From Crambe crambe (taxonomy: Eukaryota; Porifera; Demospongiae; Poecilosclerida; Crambeidae), in contig OZ004584.1 in assembly GCA_963924555.1 (NCBI GenBank), positions 7,749,001 to 7,813,000 on the forward strand: a stretch of DNA of 64,000 bases, in the 5' to 3' direction. Positions 1-10,943 of the stretch are shown here, piece by piece. Under the pieces are notes generated by a model. It was not told the origin of the DNA and did no database searches. It was given only the letters and a program-made list of their open reading frames with translations. Made by a program: the position numbers and the translations under genes. Each line of letters opens with the position of its first letter. The first letter of the stretch is position 1.

Positions 1-21
1 AGCTATTGTAATTGTATATAG

Positions 22-2390
22 GTCTACTTTCTGCTGTTGGTGACCTAAGTGCCACTGCACTGGACTCAGCCATCTCTCTCACCTGGAACCCTCCCTTCAC
101 CTTGGATATCACTAGTGTCGACCCTGACATCACCTACAGAGTGGATGTGATCAACTCCACTTCATCACAAGTGATACACTCACAAGGAGGGATCACTGTC
201 ACACAATACAACTACACAACTTCACTGTCACCTGAAAGAAGAGCATGTGATGTCTTCAAATTCACAATCACACCAGTTAACATAGTTGGGAATGGCAACA
301 ATTCTAAAGGTTTCCTTAATGTTGGTGAGTGAATGGATAAACCCATAATGCATGCCTATACAATACCTTCTGTACACAGTTCCTTCTGTCCTGAGTCATG
401 ATGCCAACCTAATGAATGGATCATTTTTATATCATATAAGGATGGTAAGTATACCATGTACGTAGTTGTATGGCAAGAACTATAGTAGCTATTAGACTAC
501 AGACCAGTAGCTTGGTATCATTTGGCAGAGTCTGCAAGCAGTCTATTCTGTGTGTAATTTTTGATCATGCAGTCTGCCATGATTTGTGGAGTGAATGTCA
601 TGGACATTTCTATTTTGAACTATGATGATGAAGGAATTAATGCACAAGATGTGATAGTCACTGTCAATGATAGTGATCGTACTATTATTGAGATCACAAG
701 TTCCAGCCTGATACTGAATCGTCACTACAATGTAACACTTAATGTCAGCAACAGTGCTGGATCAGACACTATAAATCTGACACTGAGTAGGTTATAATAT
801 TTGTTTGGAGTCTTGTTGTTAAAATTTCATTGCAGGTACACATGATGTTCAACGTACTGATATGGAAAACTCCACAGTCACTATATCTTATGTTGAGAAT
901 ACCAAAGCCAAAGGAGCACTCTGTATCTTGATCTCTGTTCATGATAGACGCGTGGATTTTAACTCATCTCTATTTGTCTTTATACGAAGAAATGAAGAAC
1001 TGTCTATTGCAATGCCACATTACTTGAGACCTGGACAGTATGATGTTATTTCTTATGACGTGGAAAGTAATGGAAAATTACTACCTGGTGTTGGTTATCC
1101 AGCATACGTTCAGAAGATCAGTGTTGATCAAACAGGTGTAAAAATTTCTTTTCATCTTCCCTTGATAATACTATTCTTGTGCAGGGTCAGTTCCTGTCCC
1201 TACATCTCTTCATTTTGAAAACTGTGGCGTGAGTCACAGCACTGAGTCTGGAAATATTCTAGCATCATGTGAATTCCCAAGTACTTCAATGGCAAGTGGT
1301 TTTCAGATAATTCTTCAGTTCAATGACCCAGCAAATGTTGAGAGTGTTCAGAGAGTGATGGTGGGTCAGACACTTGATCGCAACACTTCAGTCTCCATCA
1401 GTGTGAGCAGGAGTGGGACCTATTATGCCACAATATTTGCAATACTAAATGAGACAATATTGGATAAGTTTCCATCATATTCAAAGGAGTTTACAGTGAA
1501 TATCCAAGGAACTGACCAAGGTCAGTGTATAACTAAATAATTATACTTTCAATTCATAGAAATGTAATTCGTTTTTCAATACTAGATGGAACAGAGACTC
1601 TTTCACCAGTTACAGGAAATGATACTGTGCCAAAAGACCTATTGATTGGTAAGCTACAATACTATGTGAAAATATTTGAGGTTGCTTCCTCTCCTCCACC
1701 ATGTGGTGGCAGAATCACTTAGCTTTAAGTAAGGTTATATGGACTGTTGTCTGTTATTATAGAACATAATTCAATTCCATTCTGTTATGAAAACATTAAT
1801 TTTTTTCCTACATAGTTGTTTATCAGCTTTCAAATACAGCTTTGCTATGTTTATTTACAGAGCAATCACATGACTGTGCATGCATGCACATGTGATTGCT
1901 GAGTACAAATGCCTGCTTGTGGTAAACATACTAACAAACATTGTATAGGTGTAGGTATAGGAGTTGCTGTTCTCATGGTAACTGCAATAGTATTAAGTGG
2001 AACTGTGATTTTCTTATTTCATAAACAAAGTTCAAACAAAGATCCTAAGTAAGTAGTTGTAGTCCACATGAAATAAGCCACTGTATAATGTGTGTTACTT
2101 GATCTGACAGTTCAAAGAAGAAAAGTCAGAATGTGGAGTTCCAATTAGATCCAAATGGAATGGCCACAAGTTCCTCTTCAAGAGTCATGTATGCAGAAAT
2201 AGCAGATCCTCCCAGTGCCTTCAATTACACACAGTGTCCAGCTTATGAGACTACAACTGAAGTGGTCAAGCATGACTATGAGGAAGTGAAACTCTATGGG
2301 AATTTAGACATTCCCACAACACATGAAGCCTATCAACTCACAACATGTTCTGCTTATGGAGTCCCAGAGCAGTCAACAACCTCAAGTTAA
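22..2390 (+). CDS. Type A receptor A1 (Ig/FN3 family), 5' end outside the window
   Basis: The 3' part of a type I membrane receptor gene; leader and Ig exons lie upstream of the window. Exons from paralogue comparison: 22-324 (FN3-like, LTWNPPF core, ends near VNIVGNG), 380-444, 573-786 (second FN3-like), 836-1135, 1185-1520, 1586-1648, optionally 1681-1728, 1949-2048 (transmembrane), 2111-2390 (tail and TAA). Splice phases agree at every joint and no stop interrupts the frame. The acceptor used elsewhere before the 1185 exon is intact (GCAG, then GGTCAG). The linker exon 1586-1648 (DGTETLSPVTG) is shared only with A4. The tail reads YAEI where most copies read YEEI, and keeps YETT, YEEV, YGNL, YQLT and YGVP. 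AATAAA occurs at 2421 and 2441. Function (surface recognition with tyrosine signalling) is inferred from architecture. Confidence 0.8.
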
Positions 2391-3993
2391 TACATACAAC
2401 AAACAGATGGCAATTCCCCAAATAAACTATTTTCATAACTAATAAACTAGCTATACTCATTACTAACATATTTTTCTGGTACACATTTTTTTAATGTCTA
2501 CTGTACATCCCTGATCCTTTTAGCTACTATTTATAATCTAGTTTGTCTTCCCTATCTTTATAATATATGGACCAAATAAACTGTGCACCCTTCCCAAGAT
2601 ATGGATCCTAATAACTTCAGGGAATAGTTAAAATACTGTAGCTATGAAACTTATCTGTACAGATTTTCAAAAGTTTGCTGCTAATAATAACATGAACACA
2701 TTACAATTTCAAGGATATTGCAACGAGGCACAGAGTCCATAGCATGTCTGATCTGCTCCATACTACCATCTGAACATGGTATTGTGAATATTTCACAGCT
2801 TGGAAGAAGTATTATTATTAGCTACTTGACATCATTCCTATCAAATTATAGCGAGCCAAATAAAACTAGCTTTCCCAGTTGTCAAATGGCTACACTACTG
2901 AAGTTGCAGCCTTAATCATGCACATTCACTGCAGAAACAGCTACTTCGCATCTTTATTATTTATAATTATTGAGCCATCAAACAGTCTACTGCCCCCCCC
3001 CTCCGAGCTTCCATCCATTCTTGGCATGATGTTAAAAGCTAACTGTAATTGGGAATGTTAGCCATTGCTAAACAAATGTTAGTTACGTATAGCTAACTTA
3101 AATTATTATCTTTCCCAATGCATTAGCTATAGCTAACTAATCATCTGTAACTGTATAAACACTCATGCAGTTTATACATACCTCTACCTTTTATAGAGGT
3201 CACATGACACTCTGCCTGCGTCTAGTCTATCCTTTCTTGTTTTCCTGTATAGGATGAAAACATGATAGTTAGAGAAGTATCCTAATCAGTTATTGATGTG
3301 GGTCAACCAGTTATTGCTTGGATTATAATATCAACTCATTCTTCACAATCAGAGGTATCATAATAAGAAGAGGGACTTATAGCCCTACCCTATTCTTTTA
3401 TACAAATTTCTTCCCTTGAGTTTATCAATGAAAACATGTAGCTAACACCATTCTCTGTTGCATTCAGGATTAGCTAATGATATTCATCATCTATACCTAT
3501 AGCTATGTAACTAAAGTGTGACAGTGCAAGCATGTGTTACTGCAGCAAGTATAAAGAGCTTGGCCCATGGAACAGTCTAAACAGTCATAGTGCTTGGGGA
3601 AATTAAAGGGACCACAAGTCAAGAACACATTTTGAAGTATAAAGTCTGTAGCTAGTTCCATCAACTAGGAGAGAAGACTCGGATCAGGTGAACCCTGCAT
3701 TTTGCATGTTAACAGCTTAATGTTGCATGGGTAAAGGGATTTCATCTGTCGTCTTAAGGGTGGTGATATTACTGGAATGTACAGTTGGCAAAAATCCTGG
3801 CTTGACTGATGAGCCCAATAATGGTAGGATAGTTATTCCATATTATGGCTAGTAAGTATAGCTAGCCTACTCCAGGAACAGTCTTGTCCCCCAGGATCTA
3901 AAATTTTGCAGAGGCGGACAATTAATAATTTTAGAGTCTGAAGTCTGATACAATGATGATAATTAAAGCTTGGTATTATTTTTGCAGTTTTCA
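2391..3993. other. Intergenic spacer A1-A2, part of the duplicated unit
   Basis: No gene seen. The stretch holds the A1 3' region and a long block repeated before other type A genes: a GAGCCATCAAACAGTCTACTG motif ending in a poly-C run near 2971-3002, a GATGTGGGTCAACCAGTTA motif near 3297, and a GGTAAAGGGATTTC motif followed by TACTGGAATGTACAGTTG near 3730-3790, just before the A2 leader. The same landmarks recur near 9021/9345, 36125/36704 and 42691/43003, so spacer and gene were duplicated together. The promoter must lie in the block nearest the leader, but I see no decisive core element. Confidence 0.6.
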
Positions 3994-6900
3994 ATGAAAG
4001 TGATTTTGATGCTGTGCTCTGTGTCTGCAATATTACAACCAGGGAACTCATCAGGTAGCTACATTGTGAAAAATCAGTGGTTGTCTTGGTTGCATGATTT
4101 CATTTTCTGCATCATTGATTTCAAGGAAATATACCACTGGCTGCTCTACATTCCAAACTATAATAAATTAGTGACAGCAATTGCATTAAAGAGCAAGAAA
4201 ATGCTTGAACTGAGATAACCAAACTGGGTTAAACCAACCATCTAGTTTTGAAGTGATAGTGTTATTATGCATACACGTACATGTGGTTGCACAACAAGAC
4301 AAACAAAAATAACAACAACAACAAAACAATCTGATGGGCATTATTAAGTGCAATAATGCCAAAAGTGCTAGACAAACAGCCAACATGTATAAGATATTGG
4401 TATGCACCAAATTAATTCGAAGCATCTTTATCATTACATATGGTCTATGTGAGCTTTTCCCTACACATAATAGAAAGTGTACAGTAAAGAAAATGATGCC
4501 TGCATTTAAATTTGGCCCTTAACTTGCTCAAAACTTACAATATTTCTATATTACCTAGCTACCGGCCCTTCTATTGGCAATTAACCCCGTATCAATTCAT
4601 CCAAGGGAAGGATGGTGACATTTATAGCTAGTCTCCTGTCAAGAACTGGATGTGATTGATCAAGTCCTTGATGCTTATATATATTATTATAAAGTTCCTT
4701 CCTTTGGTTTGGCAACACTAGTCTAATATAAAATATGGAATATTATATGACAGGTTCAATAATTTGTAATTATTTCATAATACTGATGTTGTGTATTAAT
4801 TTTGTAGATGTACTAATTCTCAATGGTCCTCCTGTGTCTTATGTTGGTGCTAGAGCCACTTTTGCCTGTTCTGGTGAAGATATTGTGAGTGTGCAGTGGC
4901 TGGTGAATGGAACACTAGATGATGGTCTCAACATGAATTTGGCATCTGAGTTCAGTCAGATAAGGCGTGTGGGTGACCTACTCATCCGTGATGTTCTTAT
5001 GGAGTACAATGGGATCACTATCCAGTGCAGAGCTAATTCCAGTTCTGAAAGTATCACATACTCAAATAACATCACACTACTAGTACAAGGTTGGTTATAC
5101 AATCAATATGCATGCAGCTGCTATATTAAAAGTCCCTTCCTCCTTTAATTTTAGCATATTGTGTGTACGTACATTCTGTACAATAGTAGCTAAACATTGA
5201 CATTGTGTACATAAATAAAATAAGCAGGTGTTAAAAACATTTACAGAAAGGGCATCGAGTAGCTACTCACAGAAATACTCTTGGGTGCTAAGTGTAATGG
5301 AAGCATCCAAGGGTGTTTTCCAGTACATTTTCATTATTAGTATGCACAAAAATTAATGTGTGATAATTGAACAATTTGCAAATAGTGCACATATGTACAC
5401 AGAGAAGTCACAAGATGCTATTGTACTTATTATTTATAAGGTCTACTTTCTGCTGTTGGTGACCTGAGTGTCACTGCACTGGACTCAACCATCTCTCTCA
5501 CCTGGAACCCTCCCTTCACCTTGGATATCACTAATGTTGACCCTGACATCACCTACAGAGTGGATGTGATCAACTCCACTTCCTCACAAGTGATACACTC
5601 ACAAGGAGGGATCACTATCACACAATACAACTACACAACTTCACTGTCACCTGAAAGAAGAGCATGTGATGTCTTCAAATTCACAATCATACCAGTTAAC
5701 ACAGTTGGCAATGGTGACAATTCAGGTGTATCTAAAGGTTTCCTTAATGTTGGTGAGTGAATGGATAAACCCATAATGCATACCTATACAATACCTTCTG
5801 TACACAGTTCCTTCTGTCCTGAGTCATGATGCCAATCTGATAAATGTATCATTTTTGTATCATATGAAGATGGTAAGTACCATGCATGCAGCTACTATAC
5901 AGCAAGTGTAACTGCAGCTGCTAATCTCAATATCTCAGAAAGAGCAGTAGCTCTCAAAAGAGAATGTAGCTAATCACCTCCAATACCTAATTAGTAAAAT
6001 ATGGTGATTGCAGTGTATGTGGTTATAGAGGTATATTTTTCGTTCCTGTTGTTTTATCAATGCAGTCTGCCACTGTTTGTGGAGTGAATATCATGGATAT
6101 TTCTGTTTTGAACTATGGTACTGAAAAAATCAGCATACAAAATGTGATAGCCACTGTCAATGGGAGTGATCGCAGTATTATTGAGATTACCAGTCCCAGC
6201 CTGAAACTGAACCGTCACTACAATGTAACGCTTAACATCAGCAATAGTGCTGGATCAAATACTATAAATCTGATACTGAGTAGGTTATGGTGTTTGTTTG
6301 GAGTCCTGTTGTTTATTCTATGGGAAACACTTCATTGCAGGTACTCATGATGTTCAACGCACTGATATGGAAAACTCCATTGTCAATATATCTTATGTTG
6401 AGAACACCAAAGCCAAAGGAGCACTCTGTATCTTGATCTCTGTTCGTGATGAATATGTGGATTTAAGCTCATCTGTATTTGTTTTTGTTCGAAGAAATGA
6501 AGAATTGCTACCACTTAACTTGAGTCCTGGACAGTATGATGTTGTGTGTTATGATGTGGAAAGTAATGGAAGATTGCTACCTGGTGTTGGTTATCCAGCC
6601 TATGTTCAGAGGATCAGTATCACACAAACAGGTATAGAGAAATCATTTCATTTTTCCTTTATTATTCACATCTAAATTCAGTTTTCATCCTAAGATCTCA
6701 TCTTAAAAACTGTGGTGTGAGTCATAGCAATAGAAATATTCTAGCATCATGTGAATTCCCAAGTACTTCAATGGCAAGTGGTTTTCAGATGATTCTTCAG
6801 TTCAATGATCCTGTAACTGTTGAGAGTGTTCATAGAGTGGAGGTGGGCCAGACCCTTGATCGCAACACTTCAGTCTCCATCAGTGTGAACAGAAGTGGGA

Positions 6901-7847
6901 CCTATTATGCCACAATATTTGCAATACTAAATGAGACAATATTGGATGAGTTTCCATCATATTCAATGGAGTTTACAGTGAATGTTCAAGGAACTGACCA
7001 AAGTCAGTGATAATAATAGTACTTTGTTATACTATAAGTGCATGAAAGTGTTTAGCTATATATATATATAGGTGAGGTTACTTCCTCTCCTCCACCATCC
7101 AGAATGGATGTGCCACAGAACCACTTAGCATTAGGTAAGGTTATAAGGTTATAACTATGAGGTATGGCTAGCTACTAACTAATAGCTTCTGTGTGAATTC
7201 TGCGTGGATATGAATGGCAGCAAGGAACTATTATGTTGTCTGTATAAGACTATTCTGTTATGGAAACATTTCCCCCATGCAGGTCCATTAAGTTATGATA
7301 TATCAGCTTGTTATTTATTTTCAGTGCATGTACACATGATTGCCAAGTATAGCTAATTAGTTATTAGTATTATGAGCTAATGCATGTGGTACAGACCTTG
7401 TAACCATGCAGCCTATACATTTTGTATTATAGGTGTAGGTATTGGAGTTGCTGTAGTCGTGGTAACTGCAATAGTATTATGTGGAACTGCAATCCATAAA
7501 CAATGTTCAAACAAAGCTAGGTAAGTAGCTCTATGGCTTATAATAACATAAGCCACTGTGTAATGTGTGTTGACAGTTCAGAGAAGAAAGTGGAGTTTCA
7601 ATTAGATCCAAATGGCAAGACCACAAGTTCCTCATCAAGAGTCATGTATGAAGAAATAGCAGATCCTCCCAGTGCCATCAACTGCACACAATGTCCAGCT
7701 TATGAGACTACGACTGAAGTGGTCAAGCATGACTATGAGGAAGTGAAACTCTATGGGAATTTAGACATTCCCACAATACACGAAGCCTATCAACTCACAA
7801 CATGTTCTGCTTATGGAGTCCCAGTACAGTCAACAACATCAAGTTAA
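3994..7847 (+). CDS. Type A receptor A2, complete (about 655 aa)
   Basis: Ten exons: 3994-4054 (signal peptide, MKVILMLCSVSAILQPG), 4808-5089 (Ig-like: Cys in TFACSG, Trp in VQWLVNG, Cys in TIQCRA), 5441-5752 (FN3-like), 5808-5872, 6066-6279 (FN3-like), 6341-6631, 6682-7002, 7072-7134 (stalk, rich in Ser and Pro), 7433-7520 (transmembrane, GVGIGVAVVVV), 7577-7847 (tail, TAA). The lengths sum to a multiple of three and the joined frame is open. The transmembrane exon is 12 nt shorter than in A1. The exon at 6682 uses a TTCAG acceptor because the usual CAG-GGTCAG site has changed; the frame still fits. The tail begins SEKKVEFQLDP, then VMYEEI and the other five tyrosine sites. AATAAA lies at 7856. 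Predicted cell-surface recognition receptor; the ligand is unknown. Confidence 0.85.
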
Positions 7848-9604
7848 CACATACAATAAACAGATGGCAATTTCCCAAATGGCTACCAATTTCATAACTA
7901 ACTATACTCATTAGTATACTTTTTCTGGTACACTATTCATTTTTTTCCTTTTTTTTTGCCTCGGTACCAGAGTACCGCGCTGAGGCACAGGTTTCCCCAG
8001 CTTATGTTTCCCCTGGTTACATGTTTCCCGCACAAAATGTTTCACTGGGATCACCGTGCATGCAGTGGTGGTGGTACGTACGTACATCGTAATAGTAGCA
8101 CACCCGTGCATTCATGTAACTTACACCCCGCAATCTACATTGATGCCAGACATCAAGAAAGGCAAGAACAATGAGATCAACTACAGGCCTTGAATGGAAG
8201 TCGAATTTCATTAAGCTTAGCTAGAATTGAATTTCAACAGTGTGCACTCATATTCTACCAATGCCGAGGCACATGTCTTTTTGAAGATAAACTTGTTATA
8301 CAGTATATAATGTTTTCAGTACACCCCCAACCCTTTAGCTACCTGTCTTCCCTACATATCTATATATATTATATACCAACCAAATAAACTGTGGCACCAA
8401 TTTCAATAAGATAAGGATCCTAATAACTTCAGGACATTGTTATATGAAACTTATCTGTACAAATATGCTCAGATGGCAGTATGGAAGATAATTCCTGTAA
8501 CCACAACAGGTCAGACATGTTGTGGACTCTGTACCTCATTGTAATATTCATGTTATTATTATCACTTGGACAATGTAGTAGCAAACTTTTCAGTCGGTTA
8601 TAGAGGAAAGAGTATAATATTTCACAGCTTACAAGAATCAAAAATAGAGAATCATTCCCATCAAATTAGCTCCCGAGATCCAGATCATAAACAAAAGATC
8701 AGATCCCATATTTTAATAGCTAAAGGACTTCTTACTGCATTGATTTTAACAGATGACCCCATATCTAAATTCTTTAGCTGATAATGGTTACCCCTTACAT
8801 CTGTGTGCACCAATGATATATATTACAGTGGCAGCAGTATTTGTTTAATTGATAACCCCTTACCTTACCAACTAACACTCTTGCTTACTCTGCCACATAT
8901 TATATAAAAATGAGCCAAAAACTGAATGAAAGTAGCTTTTGCTAGAGTATATGTAGCCTTCATCATGCACACTCACTGTCTGTAAAGTAATACTTAGTAT
9001 CTTTGTATATTTAATTATAGAGCCATCAAACAGTCTACTGCCCCCCCCCCCCCTACTATGATGTGTCACATTGTAAATTGGAGTGTGGCTATAAAAACGA
9101 GCTTCCCTCCATTCTTGATGTGATGTTAAAAGCTTGGGAATATTCGCCATCACTGAACAAATTATTCTTTCCCAATGCATTAGCTATAACTAATTATCTG
9201 TAACTGTATAAACACTCATGCATGCATGTTGTGCAGTTTATACATATACCTTTTATATAGGGGTCACATGACACTATCCATTCTTATTTTCCTGTATAGG
9301 ATGAAAACATGATGGTTAGCTATCTATAAATTCCTGAATCAGTTATTGATGTGGGTCAACCAGTTACTACGTATACAGACACGCTTGGATAATGATATCT
9401 TCACAATCAGAGGTATAATTTATATCATAATAATTATAGTTGAGGGACTTATAGTTGCTTTATTCCCTTCCCTATTCTTTCATACAAATTTCTTCCCTTG
9501 AGTTTGTCCATGAAAACATGTAACACTATCATTCTCTGTTGCATCAGGATCTCTTGTTCATTATCTATATAGCTACCTACATAATATTATGGCTAGCTAT
9601 ATTA
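7848..9604. other. Intergenic spacer A2-A3, first part, with a possible small insertion
   Basis: Apart from A2 3' sequence and the same spacer landmarks as at 2391-3993 (poly-C run near 9040-9053, GATGTGGGTCAACCAGTT near 9349), a segment of about 317 bp at 7958-8274 is absent from the A1 3' region. It is bounded by TGCCTCGG and CCGAGGCA, so it may be a small inverted-repeat insertion. Open frames here are short and unsupported. Confidence 0.45.
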
Positions 9605-10640
9605 CAGTCGATCGAATCGCCAGTGCACCGGAAGTCCATTGCCGTAATACAATGTTAATTTTCGGAGAATACAAACAGTATCCGGAAAATTACTGCAAAC
9701 TCAGCATAAATTACCATAAAGAATGGTAGCTATTTTAGTGTGAGTTGAGGCCCTATTCTTCAAAGATGGTAAACGTGCATCGAAAGATATTCAAGCACAT
9801 GGAAGGCTTATTCAAGAAGGTAGTGATGCATGCTTATGAAGTAGCTAGTTGTAGTATCATTAGACTTCCTGAAGCTGAGAGTGCACCTAGTCCAAGTGTA
9901 CAGGCTGAAAGTACCAGTGGGGAGAGTGGTCAAATTCCATTTCTCCATGAATTACGAATTTGATTTTTTGTGAATTGATAGTGCTAAGATGTATCATTCC
10001 TGCCTGCAAATTTTGTTTTGTTCTGAGAATTTTCTTGTGTATAGAACATGATACAAATTCCTACTTTTTTCACAAAATTACTTCCAATAGTGTCATTTCA
10101 TTGCAAGACCCCAAGAAGATAATTCCCCCCATGGAAAGAGTACTACAACATTTGATCTTTCCTGAGCCTAGATTCATGTGATATCTTTCTACAGACTCAA
10201 CTATTTGGTGAACAGCTGACGTATACTAACACAGTATGGCAGCAAAGAAGTCAGAAATTGTGTTTGATCAATGCATGCACACACTTTATTGGAACAAGTT
10301 TGATTTTTGATGCAAGATAATATATACCATAAACATCTATTGAGTCAATGCATGTCTTATACTGAAGAGGAGAAATGGTTTTTGACCGCAATTAGTATTT
10401 TTATCAGCCATGATTTCATGCACTGAGAATTTATTTTAAAAGGTCTAGTAAAGTATTATTTATCAAGAGGAGGGTGAAGAAGTCGTTAAAATTTCATATA
10501 AGAAGTTTTCAGAAGTCATGATAGCCATAAGTGGAGAGTAACCAGCACACAAACACACCTGCTTCTTTTTTTCCATTAAAATTGTTCCCAATACGTCACT
10601 TCCGGTTTATTATTAAAAATTGACGGTGGCGATTCGACTG
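9605..10640. mobile_element. DNA-transposon-like insertion (1036 bp) with ATTA duplication
   Basis: The left end starts CAGTCGATCGAATCGCCA; the right end is the reverse complement of CAGTCGAATCGCCACCG. Both ends also carry an inverted CCGGAAGT box. ATTA flanks both sides (9601-9604 and 10641-10644). The matching A1-A2 spacer lacks the whole segment and reads straight through from GCTATGTAACTAAAG, which gives an empty site. A 66-codon frame from an ATG at 9763 (MVNVHRKIF) and a second short frame after it resemble nothing I know. No transposase is visible, so the element is probably non-autonomous. Confidence 0.7.
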
Positions 10641-10943
10641 ATTAACTAAGTGTGAACAAGCATGTGTTTCTACAGCAAGTATAGCCATTGACCCATGGAA
10701 CAGTCATAGTACTTAGGGGAATTAAAGGAACCATGCACAGGTCATTGGTATTATCAAGAGCATGTTTTGAAGCATAGCTTCCATCAACTGAGTATGATCT
10801 GACTCAGGTCGGGTGATCCCTGCATTTTGTACGTTGACAACTTAATGCTGCATGGTGGGATAGCTATAATTATATGCCGTATGCTATGGCTGGTGAGTAA
10901 AGATGCCTAGCAGTCTCTGAAGTCTGATTTTTTGCAGCTTTCA

